64,000 nucleotides of DNA from SZUA-547 sp963669315 (GTDB lineage Bacteria; Pseudomonadota; Alphaproteobacteria; Rhodobacterales; Rhodobacteraceae), in NCBI GenBank assembly GCA_963669315.1, contig OY770021.1, positions 930,001 through 994,000 of the forward strand, given 5' to 3'. This document shows, piece after piece, positions 50,199-59,781 of this stretch. A program made the translations under genes and the position numbers. Under the pieces are notes generated by a model. It worked only from the letters and a program-made list of their open reading frames with translations. It did no database searches and had not been told where the DNA came from. Numbering within the stretch: position 1 is the first letter of the stretch; each line of letters begins with the position of its first letter.

Positions 50199-51769
50199 AC
50201 CCGCGCCTTAAACTCCCTGTCTTCTTCTTCACCTTCACGGCGCTGTTGGCGGTCGCCATTCCCGTGATCCTTTTGAGCGACTTCCGGGCGGATCTCGGCG
50301 TCGGCATGCTGTCGTTGCTGCTGCTAATCGGGATTTTCGCGCTTCTCGTCGCCGGCGTTCCGCTCGGCTTCGCCACCGGGTTCCTGGGCGCCATCATCAT
50401 CTGGCTGAACTTCGGCGAACCCGGCTTGGGACTGGTGATGCAACGGGTTTACGACCTGGTCGCCACCCACGCGATCATCGCGGTGCCGTTCTTCATCGTC
50501 ATGGCCTCATTGCTGGAACGATCCGGCATAGCAAAGGACATGTACGATTCGCTGAATATCGCCATGGGCAGAATGCGCGGCGGGGTCGCGATCGTGACCA
50601 CGATCATGGCGGTCATCATGGCGGCGATGTCCGGCATCATCGGCGGCGAGATCGTGCTGTTGGGTCTGGTCGCCCTGCCGCAGATGCTTCGGCTGGGATA
50701 TAATAAGTACCTCGCCATCGGCACGATCTGCGCGGGCGGCTCGCTCGGTACGATGATCCCGCCATCCGTCGTGCTGATCATCTACGGTCTGGTGACGGAA
50801 ACCTCGATCACCAAGCTCTTCACCGCGTCATTCATTCCAGGGTTGATGCTGGCGGGCACGTACATGATCTACATCCTTGTCCGCACGCGCCTTAACCCCT
50901 CTTTGGCGCCCTTGCCGTCTGAGTCCGGCGTTGCCGCCGACATTCCCGAGACGAACACCCGGATGGAGTTGGCTCTAACCCTGATGCCGTTCGCCTTCGG
51001 CCTGGTGTTCGTGCTTATCGCGCGGATGTTCGGCATTGAGTCGACGGAGCTGGTTGCAACGTTCATCTTCTCCAGCGCTATCGTCGCGATGGCGTTGGTC
51101 GCCTGGCTTCAGAAGCGCGACGACTTTCCGATCGCCAAGGGGCTGCTGCCGCCGATCATGGTGGTCGATCTTGTGCTTGGCTCCATCTATGGCGGCGTGA
51201 CCGGTTACGCCGAAGCCGCTGCTATGGGCGTGGTCGCGAGCATCGTTCTGATCTGGATCCGCAGCGAGTTGAACACCGTGATGATGCTGGAAGGGCTGGA
51301 GCAGACCTTCCGCTCGGTCGGAACCATTCTGTGGGTGACGTTCGGCGCCACCGTGCTGGCCGGGGCGTTCAGCCTTTCGGGCGGTAACAAGTTCGTCGCC
51401 AACGCGATCCTCGGGCTCGATGTCGCGCCTATCGTCGTGATCCTCGTGATGATGTTCATCTTCTTCATACTGGGGATGTTCATGGACTGGATCGGCATCG
51501 TTCTTCTCTGCATGCCGGTGTTCATTCCGATCGTCACGCAGCTGGGATACGACACGATCTGGTTCGGCATCCTGTTCAGCGTCAACATGCAAATCGCGTT
51601 CCTGACGCCTCCGTTCGGATCAGCCGCGTTCTATTTAAAGAGCGTCGCGCCGCCGGAGATAGATCTGGTCACGATCTACAGGTCGTTCGGCCCCTTCATC
51701 GCCCTTCAGGCCTTTATACTGGCGATCCTGGTGATCTTCCCGCAGATCTCGCTGTTCCTGGTCAGATAG
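50195..51769 (+). CDS. TRAP transporter large permease, DctM type
   Basis: 524 residues, longer than the usual about 430, with an extra hydrophobic region at about 250-330. Signature GVPLGFATGFLG, FIVMASLLERSGIAKDMYDSLNIAMG, GGEIVLLGLVALPQML, GTMIPPSVVLIIYGLVTETSI. Sodium-coupled inner-membrane permease. Confidence 0.93.
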   Translation: MNPRLKLPVFFFTFTALLAVAIPVILLSDFRADLGVGMLSLLLLIGIFALLVAGVPLGFATGFLGAIIIWLNFGEPGLGLVMQRVYDLVATHAIIAVPFFIVMASLLERSGIAKDMYDSLNIAMGRMRGGVAIVTTIMAVIMAAMSGIIGGEIVLLGLVALPQMLRLGYNKYLAIGTICAGGSLGTMIPPSVVLIIYGLVTETSITKLFTASFIPGLMLAGTYMIYILVRTRLNPSLAPLPSESGVAADIPETNTRMELALTLMPFAFGLVFVLIARMFGIESTELVATFIFSSAIVAMALVAWLQKRDDFPIAKGLLPPIMVVDLVLGSIYGGVTGYAEAAAMGVVASIVLIWIRSELNTVMMLEGLEQTFRSVGTILWVTFGATVLAGAFSLSGGNKFVANAILGLDVAPIVVILVMMFIFFILGMFMDWIGIVLLCMPVFIPIVTQLGYDTIWFGILFSVNMQIAFLTPPFGSAAFYLKSVAPPEIDLVTIYRSFGPFIALQAFILAILVIFPQISLFLVR

Positions 51770-51786
51770 GCGAACTTCAGACATCG

Positions 51787-51814
51787 CGGCTGGCGGAGCA
51801 ACATTCGCCAGCCG
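51787..51814 (+). terminator. Hairpin after dctM
   Basis: CGGCTGGCG/CGCCAGCCG, a 9-bp stem with a 10-base loop and no T tract, in the 180-bp gap before the dehydrogenase gene. Confidence 0.45.
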
Positions 51815-51949
51815 CAAGACCTCGCGCATTGGGGTGTCTTTCGGACCCGCCCGGCGTCAAGAGCGACGCGGAAACTCCAAAGCAAATAGGCGCCTTCGGG
51901 CTCCACGTTTTCAACCTTTCGGCTGCGCCGGAAGCATGGAGATAGCGAA

Positions 51950-52852
51950 ATGAAACGCACTGGTGTGATCGGATTGGGCGATATGGGCAGTGGGCTGGCC
52001 CGGAACCTGATCAAGAACGGTTTTACGACCACAGGGTTTGACTTGAGCGCCGAGCGGCTGTCCGCGCTCGCAGATCTCGGTGGTGTTCCAGCAAAGAGCG
52101 TCGCCGAGGTCGGAACGAACGCCGACGCTGTCTATGTCATGGTCATGAACGGCGATCAGGCCAAGGCGGTTATCCTTGGCGAAGACGGACTGATCAGCCA
52201 CATGCCCAAGGGCGGCGCGGTGATCGTGTCCGCCACGATCAAGCCGCGCGAGGTGCGTGAGATCGGGGCCGCGATGGAGGGCTGCGGCGTTCACCTTGTC
52301 GACAGCCCCGTATCCGGCGGCTTTCCCGGCGCGCAGGGTGGAACACTGACGATGATGGCGGCGGGCGAGCCAGCGGTTTTGGATGAATACCAGTTGGTGA
52401 TGGAGGCCGTGTCGGGGGTGATCCATCGCGTCGGCGATGCGATCGGACAGGGCCAGACCGTCAAAGCCTGCCTTCAGACGCTTATCGGGTCCATCTTCTC
52501 GGCCACGTTCGAGGCCTCGGTTCTGGCGGCCAAGGCGGGCGTCTCAGGTGAAAGCCTGCTCAAGGTTTTTTCAACCTCTGGCGCGGGCTGTTCGTGCACC
52601 AATGTCGCGCTGGAAAACATCATCGACCGCAAGTTCGAGAATACCGGCAGCGGGATCGGGACCATGCACAAGGACCTCACGATCTCGATCGATCTTGCGC
52701 AGGAGCTTGAGGTGCCGATGCAGATGGTCTCGACAGCGATGCAGATTTTCCATGCAGGCAAATCGAAGTACCCGCAGGGCGACAACTGGGCGTGCACAAG
52801 AGTAATCGAAGAAATCGTCGGGGCGGAACTTCATCGGGAGAACGCGGAATGA
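51950..52852 (+). CDS. NAD(P)-dependent hydroxyacid dehydrogenase (3-hydroxyisobutyrate dehydrogenase family, LtnD-like)
   Basis: 300 residues. N-terminal Rossmann motif VIGLGDMGSGLARNLIKNGF and the substrate loop VDSPVSGGFPGAQGGTLTMMAAG. The catalytic Lys lies in GQGQTVKACLQTL, and HKDLTISIDLAQELEVPM is near the C terminus. The LtnD-like branch oxidises acid sugars such as threonates. It overlaps the next gene by ATGA; together they could oxidise and isomerise the TRAP substrate. Confidence 0.88.
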   Translation: MKRTGVIGLGDMGSGLARNLIKNGFTTTGFDLSAERLSALADLGGVPAKSVAEVGTNADAVYVMVMNGDQAKAVILGEDGLISHMPKGGAVIVSATIKPREVREIGAAMEGCGVHLVDSPVSGGFPGAQGGTLTMMAAGEPAVLDEYQLVMEAVSGVIHRVGDAIGQGQTVKACLQTLIGSIFSATFEASVLAAKAGVSGESLLKVFSTSGAGCSCTNVALENIIDRKFENTGSGIGTMHKDLTISIDLAQELEVPMQMVSTAMQIFHAGKSKYPQGDNWACTRVIEEIVGAELHRENAE

Positions 52853-53712
52853 AACTGGGCGTCATCTGCGACGGGGTCAGCCGCGATCTGGCCCACGCCA
52901 TCGATGTGATGGACGAGTTCGGCCTTGAATACGCGGAGTTGCAATTCGTCGGCGAGAAGGAAGTCGGAGATCACTCGAAGGAGGAGATCGCCGTTATCGA
53001 CAAGCTTCTGCGCGCGCGCGGCAAGCCGGTCTCATGCCTGTCGCGCCATATCTTCGCGGGCATGACGGTCGCCGACAAGCCGGGCGATGAGCTGCATACA
53101 AAGCACATGGACGCGTTGAAGCGGGTCATCGACATGGCGCATGTGGTCGGCTCTCCGCTGGTGCGCATCATGACCAACAAGAAGGAGCAGATCCTTTGGG
53201 GCCATCACGGCGCCGAGAAGTGGAATGTAGCCAAGGGGGCGTGGGACGCCTCGCTGCCCCTGATCGCGCCGGCGATAGACGTGGCGCGGGATGCGGGCGT
53301 GACGCTGGTGGTCGAAACCGGCAACGGCACGATGGTGAACTCCAACTACACCGCCCGTAAGCTGATCGACGATCTGGACGCGAAAGATGTGCTGAAAGTT
53401 CTATGGGATCCGGCCAACAACTGCTGGTGCCATGAGCGGGCGTGGCCGGACGGCTATGACGAGGTGAAGAACGGCTATCTTGGCCATGTGCACATCAAGG
53501 ATGTGCAGGTCGATACGCCCCGCGCGACGCTGGAGGTCCGCCGGATGGGAGAAGGACAGCTGGCCGATCAGTTCCAGCCCATCGCAGATGCGCTTCGCGC
53601 CGACGGCTATGACGGTGTGATCTCATTCGAGAGCGTCTATCACCCCGGCGATGGAGATTTTGAGGCGGGTTTCCGCCAATGCATCGATCGGTTCAAGGAA
53701 ATCTTCGGCTGA
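52849..53712 (+). CDS. TIM-barrel sugar (phosphate) isomerase/epimerase
   Basis: 287 residues from ATG 52849. AP-endonuclease-2-like fold: EFGLEYAELQFVGEKEVGD, LVVETGNGTMVNSNYTARKLIDDL (metal Glu), LWDPANNCW (metal Asp), GHVHIKDVQ (metal His), GVISFESVYHPGDGD (Glu). Such enzymes isomerise ketoses, inosose or hydroxypyruvate-like sugars. Coupled to the dehydrogenase. Confidence 0.88.
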   Translation: MKLGVICDGVSRDLAHAIDVMDEFGLEYAELQFVGEKEVGDHSKEEIAVIDKLLRARGKPVSCLSRHIFAGMTVADKPGDELHTKHMDALKRVIDMAHVVGSPLVRIMTNKKEQILWGHHGAEKWNVAKGAWDASLPLIAPAIDVARDAGVTLVVETGNGTMVNSNYTARKLIDDLDAKDVLKVLWDPANNCWCHERAWPDGYDEVKNGYLGHVHIKDVQVDTPRATLEVRRMGEGQLADQFQPIADALRADGYDGVISFESVYHPGDGDFEAGFRQCIDRFKEIFG

Positions 53713-53767
53713 AGCGGCGGCCCCATTTTCCTCTCCCTTTCAGGGGATGTCGCATCGCTGAAAACTG

Positions 53768-53807
53768 GACCCCGCGCCGTTCAAGCATGGCGCGGGGTCA
53801 TTTTCTT
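53768..53807 (+). terminator. Intrinsic terminator after the isomerase gene
   Basis: GACCCCGCGCC (53768-53778)/GGCGCGGGGTC (53789-53799), an 11-bp stem, followed by ATTTTCTT. Confidence 0.85.
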
Positions 53808-53848
53808 GTCTGAGTGACCTCGCCTGACAAGAGTGAAGACATCCGCAT

Positions 53849-54040
53849 TCATTTGTTTTGCCGCAATTCTTCCTGCGGCCACCGCAGTTGAATCGGACCG
53901 ATGGGCAAATGCCGCCTCTGTAGATCGGGCGAGAGCGCACCCATCCGCATGCAGCAGAACCGGATATAGGAGATCTTCCAATCCCCATCGATGAGGCGGC
54001 ACTCGTCCTGATAATGCTTGGATCCATCGCTTGACACGTT
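53849..54040 (-). pseudogene. C-terminal remnant, perhaps SnoaL/NTF2-like
   Basis: On the minus strand the frame reads GSKHYQDECRLIDGDWKISYIRF before an unrelated tail. The phrase Y.DE..L.DG.W.IS...R resembles the last strands of SnoaL-like proteins. No start or N-terminal part is present. Weak evidence. Confidence 0.3.
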
Positions 54041-54060
54041 CTTAAATACATTTATTTTAT
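54031..54060 (+). promoter_or_regulatory. Promoter of xylBA
   Basis: TTGACA (54031-54036) and TTTTAT (54055-54060) with an 18-bp spacer. The -10 lies inside the palindrome at 54051-54073. Confidence 0.6.
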
Positions 54061-54073
54061 CTCTCAAAATAAA
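54051..54073. promoter_or_regulatory. Operator for a ROK repressor before xylB (candidate)
   Basis: TTTATTTT-N7-AAAATAAA, a perfect dyad of the AT-rich kind bound by ROK repressors such as NagC, Mlc and XylR. It overlaps the -10. Confidence 0.6.
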
Positions 54074-54090
54074 TAAATGGGAGGTTATTC

Positions 54091-55542
54091 GTGTATCTCG
54101 GCCTGGACCTTGGCACATCGGGAATTCGAACGCTTCTGGTCGACAAAACCGGCGGTTTTATCGAAGCGGCCGAGGCGTCTTACGGCGTGTCGCACCCTCA
54201 TCCGGGCTGGAGCGAGCAGGATCCCGCGCATTGGATCGCGGCCTGCAGACAGTCGCTTTCAAAGCTCAAAGCCAGCCGCCCAACCGAGTACGCCAGCATC
54301 AACGCAATTGGCGTCTCGGGACAGATGCATGGCGCTGTTGCGCTGGCCGAGGACGACAAGCCGCTAAGGCCCTGCATCCTATGGAATGATACGCGCAGCC
54401 ATCTGGAAGCTGAGGAACTAGATGCGGCGCCAGACGTCCGGACCCTGTCCGGCAATATCGTGTTTCCCGGCTTTACCGCGCCAAAGCTGGTGTGGATGGC
54501 GAGACACGAGCCGGAACTGTTCTCATCCGTGCGGAAGGTGGTGCTGCCAAAGGGGTATCTGGTCCTCTGGCTGACCGGGCGTCATATCTGCGGACTGTCT
54601 GACGCGGCTGGAACGAGTTGGCTCGACACCGGGAAGCGGGACTGGTCTCAGACGTTGCTCGACGCGTCAGGAATGCGCCGCGACCAGATGCCGGCCGTCG
54701 CCGAGGGCACGGAAGTTGTAGGCCAAGTGCGAGGCGCGCTCGCAGATGAACTTGGCCTTCCTGGCGGCGTGATGGTCGTCGGCGGGGCGGGCGACAACGC
54801 GGCGGCGGCCTGCGGCGTGGGCGCCATTCGCGATGGAGACGGCTTTGTCTCGCTCGGCACCTCCGGTGTGCTACTGGCGGCGCGAGACGGGTTCGCGCCC
54901 AGCCCCGAAACCGGGGTTCATACGTTCTGTCACGCCATTCCCGGCGCCTGGTATCAGATGGGTGTGATTTTGGCCGCGACAGACAGCCTGAACTGGCTGT
55001 CCAAACTGACGAACCAGAAACCTGAGATTCTTACGCGCGCGCTGGGAGACAGGATCGACGGTCCCGGCGCGCTCCGGTTCCTGCCCTATCTCTCGGGAGA
55101 GCGCACGCCGCACAATGACAGCTTCGTCCGAGGAGCGTTGACAGGCCTCGACATCAGCGCCGGGCCGACGGAGCTGACGCAAGCCATTCTGGAAGGCGTG
55201 GCGTTCGCTCTAAGGGACAACTTCGAGGCGTTGAAGGCGACCGGCGCCAATCTTGGCCGCATCCTCGCCATCGGCGGCGGATCGAGGTCGCGCTATTGGG
55301 TCGAGCTGATCGCGACTCTGCTGAATACGCCCATCGACTTGCCCAAATCCGGCGGGTTTGGGGCCGCATTGGGCGCCGCCCGGCTGGCCATGGTCGGCGC
55401 CACCGGCGCACCGATCGCCGACGTGATGACCGCGCCCGCCATCGCCGAAACCGTCGAGCCCCGCGCGGAGCTTCAAAGCGCTTACCAGGACGCATGGGCC
55501 AAATTCGCCGCCAGCTATTCGCCGATAAGGAGTATTCAATGA
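54091..55542 (+). CDS. xylB: Xylulokinase
   Basis: 483 residues, GTG start after GGGAGG. FGGY kinase: YLGLDLGTSGIRTLLVDKTG, GVSGQMHGAVAL, ILWNDTRSH, PKLVWMARHEPELF, GGAGDNAAAACGVG, LPYLSGERTPHND and the ATP-region AIGGGSRSRYW. It phosphorylates D-xylulose. The stop overlaps xylA. Confidence 0.95.
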   Translation: MYLGLDLGTSGIRTLLVDKTGGFIEAAEASYGVSHPHPGWSEQDPAHWIAACRQSLSKLKASRPTEYASINAIGVSGQMHGAVALAEDDKPLRPCILWNDTRSHLEAEELDAAPDVRTLSGNIVFPGFTAPKLVWMARHEPELFSSVRKVVLPKGYLVLWLTGRHICGLSDAAGTSWLDTGKRDWSQTLLDASGMRRDQMPAVAEGTEVVGQVRGALADELGLPGGVMVVGGAGDNAAAACGVGAIRDGDGFVSLGTSGVLLAARDGFAPSPETGVHTFCHAIPGAWYQMGVILAATDSLNWLSKLTNQKPEILTRALGDRIDGPGALRFLPYLSGERTPHNDSFVRGALTGLDISAGPTELTQAILEGVAFALRDNFEALKATGANLGRILAIGGGSRSRYWVELIATLLNTPIDLPKSGGFGAALGAARLAMVGATGAPIADVMTAPAIAETVEPRAELQSAYQDAWAKFAASYSPIRSIQ

Positions 55543-56843
55543 CCGACTTTTTCTCCGGCATCGAGACAGTGCGTTATGAAGGCCCGGACAGCTCTAGCGA
55601 TCTGGCCTTTCGCCACTACAATCCCGATGAGATGGTCTTCGGAAAGCGGATGGAGGACCATCTTCGCTTCGCAGTCGCCTATTGGCACTCTTTTGCGTGG
55701 GAGGGCGGCGATCCCTTCGGCGGGCAGACCTTCATACGGCCCTGGCACCCGCAGGACAGCATGGAGCACGCGCGGCTGAAAGCGGATATCGCCTTCGAAA
55801 TGTTCGAAATTCTGGGTGCCCCGTTCTTTTGCTGGCATGACGCGGACCTGCGGCCTGAGCATGGAAGTTTCGCTGATAACCTCGCGACCCTGAATGAGAT
55901 TACAGATTATATCGCCGACAAGATGGCTGCGTCGAAGGCCAGGCTGCTGTGGGGCACCGCCAACATGTTCAGCCACCGCCGCTGGATGGCGGGCGCGTCA
56001 ACCAACCCCGACCCGGATGTTTTCGCCTTCGCCGCCGCTACCGTGAAAAGTTGCATGGACGCGACCCATAAGCTGGGCGGAGAGAACTATGTGCTTTGGG
56101 GCGGGCGCGAAGGGTATGAGACTCTCCTGAACACCGACCTCTCAACGGAGTTGGACCATATGGGCCGGTTCCTGAACATGGTCGTGGAATATAAGCACAA
56201 GATCGGTTTCCAAGGCGCGATCCTGGTGGAGCCGAAGCCGCAGGAGCCTTCGAAGCATCAATATGATTTCGACGCCGCCACCTGCATCGGATTTCTGCGC
56301 AAATACGGGCTGGAAGGCGAGGTGAAACTGAATATCGAGCAGGGCCATGCGATCCTCGCGGGCCATTCTTTCGAGCATGAGCTTGCCGTGGCCGCCGCCG
56401 AAGGCATGCTCGGCTCGATCGATATGAACCGGAACGACTATCAATCCGGCTGGGATACGGATCAGTTCCCTAACAACACACCCGAAGTGGCCCTCGCCTA
56501 CTACCACGTTCTTAGTGCCGGTGGATTCACCACCGGCGGCACTAACTTCGACGCCAAGATCCGCCGTCAGTCGATAGACCCGGTCGATCTGATCGCGGCG
56601 CATGTCGGCGGAATGGATATCTGCGCGCGGGGCCTTAAGGCCGCAGCCGCTATGATCGAGGACGGCGGTCTCGAAACCGTTCTGGCGCATCGGTATGCGG
56701 GTTGGAGCGAGCAGTCCGCCATCGACATGCTTTCGAGCGACTTGGAGAGCATCGCCGCGCGCGTGGTGAGCGAGGGGATCAATCCAGAGCCGCAATCCGG
56801 TCGTCAGGAGGTTCTGGAGAACTACGTCAATCGCTTCGTATGA
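55539..56843 (+). CDS. xylA: Xylose isomerase
   Basis: 434 residues from ATG 55539 overlapping xylB. Class II size. FFCWHDADLRPEHGS (catalytic His), LWGGREGYETLLNTD, LVEPKPQEPSKHQYDFD (metal Glu), NIEQGHAILAGHSFEHE, GSIDMNRNDYQSGWDTDQFP (metal Asp cluster). It interconverts D-xylose and D-xylulose. Confidence 0.96.
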   Translation: MTDFFSGIETVRYEGPDSSSDLAFRHYNPDEMVFGKRMEDHLRFAVAYWHSFAWEGGDPFGGQTFIRPWHPQDSMEHARLKADIAFEMFEILGAPFFCWHDADLRPEHGSFADNLATLNEITDYIADKMAASKARLLWGTANMFSHRRWMAGASTNPDPDVFAFAAATVKSCMDATHKLGGENYVLWGGREGYETLLNTDLSTELDHMGRFLNMVVEYKHKIGFQGAILVEPKPQEPSKHQYDFDAATCIGFLRKYGLEGEVKLNIEQGHAILAGHSFEHELAVAAAEGMLGSIDMNRNDYQSGWDTDQFPNNTPEVALAYYHVLSAGGFTTGGTNFDAKIRRQSIDPVDLIAAHVGGMDICARGLKAAAAMIEDGGLETVLAHRYAGWSEQSAIDMLSSDLESIAARVVSEGINPEPQSGRQEVLENYVNRFV

Positions 56844-56887
56844 TAGCTCGTCACTCTTAACGGGCGTAGATTGGAGCATATGAATCA

Positions 56888-58198
56888 ATGGCGTGGGTGA
56901 CGCGCATTCTCGTTTGTCTGACGCTTGGCCTCTCCGCGAGCGCGTTCGCTGGGCCTTTGCCAGCGGCTCATGTCGAGTTTCCGCCTCAGAACGCCGCGGA
57001 GGTGAAGCTCGGCCAGCTGCTCTTCTATGACCGCATTCTCAGCGGAAATCGAAATATCTCCTGTGCTGATTGCCATCATCCCCGCTTCGCGACGTCGGAT
57101 GGCGTTTCGCTCGGCCTTGGCGAAGGAGCGGACGGGCTGGGGCCCGATCGTACGCCGTCGGTCGACAACCCGCCCGAGCAACGCATTCCCAGGAATGCGC
57201 CGGCGCTATTTAATCTCGGCGCTCCCGAATTCGCCGTGATGTTCCATGATGGGCGGCTGGAGGTCGATGCTGATAGGCCCAGCGGCATTCGCTCGCCGCT
57301 TGAGGATGAGATGGTTCGCGGCTTTGATAGTGTGCTTGCCGCCCAAACCATGTTTCCGGTGCTCTCGGCTGATGAGATGGCCGGGCATTACTCGGAAAAC
57401 GAGGTCTCTCGCGCGGTCAGGCAGGGGCTGATCACTGGCCCGGACGGCGCATGGGCGCTGATCGCCACTCGGGTTGAAGACAACGATGAATATCGCGCGC
57501 TGTTCGACGACGTGATCGGCGTGGACGCCGCCGTCATGTTCACGGATGTCGCCAACGCTTTAGGCGCGTTCATCGCTGCGGAATGGCGCGCAGATGACAG
57601 CCCGTTCGACCGCTATCTGAAAGGCGAAACGTCGCTTGAACCCGCGCAGGCGAGAGGCATGGCGCTGTTCTTCGGCAAGGCGGGATGCGACGCTTGCCAC
57701 TCCGGGTTGTTTCAGACCGATCACCGGTTTCACGCCACCGCCATGCCGCAGATCGGCCCCGGCAAGGCGGCGCGGTTTGAATCTCACAATCGCGACGTGG
57801 GCCGTATGCGCGTGACGGGCCGCGCCGAGGACGCCTATGCGTTCCGCACGCCATCCCTGCGCAATGTTGCGAAGACCGCGCCTTATGGGCACGTTGGCGC
57901 CTATGCGACGCTCGACGCGGTGGTGCGCCACCATCTGGACCCTGCCTCAGCCCTGCGTAGCTATAATCCTGGACAGGCGATACTGCCCGGCGAGGCGGCT
58001 GAGACTGATTTTTCGCTGATGGGAGATGAAGTTGAGGTCGACCGGATCGCCGCGGCTAACGCACTGGCCCCAATGTCCCTATCTGACGCGGATATCGCAG
58101 ACATCATCTCGTTTCTGCACGCGCTGACCGATGAGACGAGCCTGAGCGGCCGGTTGGGGATTCCCAAGCGGGTTCCCAGCGAATTGCCCGTGAACTAG
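56888..58198 (+). CDS. Di-haem cytochrome c peroxidase/MauG-family protein
   Basis: 436 residues, signal peptide ending SAFAG. Two haem motifs, CADCHHP at about 59-63 and CDACHSG at about 267-271. Other matches: LGQLLFYDRILSGNRNISC, FHDGRLEVD, FRTPSLRNVAKTAPYGHVGAYATLDAVVRHH. Periplasmic peroxidase or a MauG-like oxidising enzyme. Lies 44 bp after xylA in the same direction and converges, 5 bp away, with the UnbV gene. Its link to xylose is unclear. Confidence 0.9.
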   Translation: MAWVTRILVCLTLGLSASAFAGPLPAAHVEFPPQNAAEVKLGQLLFYDRILSGNRNISCADCHHPRFATSDGVSLGLGEGADGLGPDRTPSVDNPPEQRIPRNAPALFNLGAPEFAVMFHDGRLEVDADRPSGIRSPLEDEMVRGFDSVLAAQTMFPVLSADEMAGHYSENEVSRAVRQGLITGPDGAWALIATRVEDNDEYRALFDDVIGVDAAVMFTDVANALGAFIAAEWRADDSPFDRYLKGETSLEPAQARGMALFFGKAGCDACHSGLFQTDHRFHATAMPQIGPGKAARFESHNRDVGRMRVTGRAEDAYAFRTPSLRNVAKTAPYGHVGAYATLDAVVRHHLDPASALRSYNPGQAILPGEAAETDFSLMGDEVEVDRIAAANALAPMSLSDADIADIISFLHALTDETSLSGRLGIPKRVPSELPVN

Positions 58199-58203
58199 GG
58201 CCG

Positions 58204-59781
58204 TCATTCCAATTGATTGAACTGGAGCGCCTCGCCCTCTCCTCGGGTGACAGAGAGGATCTGATTGACGGCGATCTCTCGCCACTCTGACCGCACGCCG
58301 TCCGGCCAGATTACACGAATCCGCGCCGATTGCGCCGCGCCGAGGCCGAAATGTTGCGGCACCAGCACGCCGCTGACATGGCCGCCACCGACCGTCACTT
58401 CACGCGACTGACCCCGCCCCTGCCCGCTTTCAACTTCGATCCATGCGCCAAGCGCCGCGATGTTTGGCCCATCCTGGCGTAGCTGGACTTGCAGCCAGTT
58501 CCCGGCGTCTGGCGTCACATTTTCAGAGATTTCGATATTCGCCCTGCGGTTCGCCACAACCAGATCCAGCAGACCGTCGCGATTGAGATCGGCGAGCGCC
58601 GCCCCACGGGACCGATGGATCGTGGCGACACCCGCCTCGACGGCGCCCTCGCGAAAGGTTCCGTCGCCGTTCTGAAGCAGCAGGTTGTTCGGGTCGTTCA
58701 TCGCGCTGCCCGGCATTTGATCGACATTGCCCTTGGCGATGAAAACATCGTCGTGGCTGTCATTGTCGACATCACCGAAGGAGATCTGCCATCCGGTCGA
58801 GGGCCTTCCATCATCGCCAGAGTGCGGCCTGTGCGCGGTGGTTCCGCGTTCGAATTTGACATCCGTATATCTCGGCCCCTCGGCGCCATCGTCGAGGCTT
58901 TGCAATCGCTGATCGCCCATGGAAGACAGAAACACCTCTGGCCGGCCGTCACCCATGATGTCGCGGCTGGCGATGCCCATGCCCCAGAGCTGGTGGCTGC
59001 GCCAGCCTTCGTCCCGGGTGTAGAGACTGGGCGCTGCGGACATCCGCCAAAGCTGCTCCTCGCCGCCGCGTACGTAGTAATGTCGATCATTAGAGACGCG
59101 CAGGTCAGCCGGCCCGGTCCTTGCCCAGTCGCTGAACAGCATTGAGAGCGCGCAGTAACCCGGCTCCAGCCGGATTGGGTTCGCATATCGGCCTCCGACT
59201 GGGCGATAGAGCAAATTCGCATCGCAGGCTTCGAAGGGACCCTCTGGGTCGCTGAGATCGACATAATTGCCAAAAGCCAACGTCGGAAGGTCGTTGCCGC
59301 TCTCCCATGTCGCCGAGAACGCGGTGGTCCATGCCGGGTGACCTGAGAGTTCGAGTTTCTCGGCCGCATCTTCAAAACGGCATGCGCCACGTCCGAGGAA
59401 AATGCGGTTCTCACCATTGCGCAGAATGACCAGATCCGCCTCTCCGTCACCATTGATATGAAGCGGATAGCCGCCCGTCACGCCCGTCAACGATAACCGC
59501 TCCGGCGTGTCCTCATGAAATGTCACGGTTGCGCCCGGAGCGCCGGTCTCATTGCGCAAGAGGATCGAGGGGTTCGCGCCGCCCGCGGCGAATACCTCAG
59601 GAAAGCCATCGCCGGAGCAGTCAAAAACAGCGACCCCACCACCGACGAAGTGCTCCCACCCTCCGTCATAAACATGATTGATATCGCCAATGCGACTTTC
59701 GAACGTCGGGCCGCCAGCTTCACCAGTTCCACCGGAAAAAGACGCGACGAAGACCAACCCGCAGGCAAGCTTAAGCCGCAT
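58204..59781 (-). CDS. Secreted FG-GAP/ASPIC-UnbV repeat protein
   Basis: 525 residues from ATG 59781-59779, overlapping the end of the ROK gene by 11 bp. Signal peptide MRLKLACGLVFVASFSGGTG. Calcium-type FG-GAP repeats: FDCSGDGFPEVF, INGDGEADLVIL, DIMGDGRPEVFLSS, DVDNDSHDDVFIA, DLNRDGLLDLVVAN. The C-terminal ASPIC/UnbV domain includes SREVTVGGGHVSGVLVPQHFGLG and RVIWPDGVRSEW. UnbV proteins often pair with di-haem peroxidases, as here. Ligand unknown. Confidence 0.88.
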   Translation of the reverse strand: MRLKLACGLVFVASFSGGTGEAGGPTFESRIGDINHVYDGGWEHFVGGGVAVFDCSGDGFPEVFAAGGANPSILLRNETGAPGATVTFHEDTPERLSLTGVTGGYPLHINGDGEADLVILRNGENRIFLGRGACRFEDAAEKLELSGHPAWTTAFSATWESGNDLPTLAFGNYVDLSDPEGPFEACDANLLYRPVGGRYANPIRLEPGYCALSMLFSDWARTGPADLRVSNDRHYYVRGGEEQLWRMSAAPSLYTRDEGWRSHQLWGMGIASRDIMGDGRPEVFLSSMGDQRLQSLDDGAEGPRYTDVKFERGTTAHRPHSGDDGRPSTGWQISFGDVDNDSHDDVFIAKGNVDQMPGSAMNDPNNLLLQNGDGTFREGAVEAGVATIHRSRGAALADLNRDGLLDLVVANRRANIEISENVTPDAGNWLQVQLRQDGPNIAALGAWIEVESGQGRGQSREVTVGGGHVSGVLVPQHFGLGAAQSARIRVIWPDGVRSEWREIAVNQILSVTRGEGEALQFNQLE

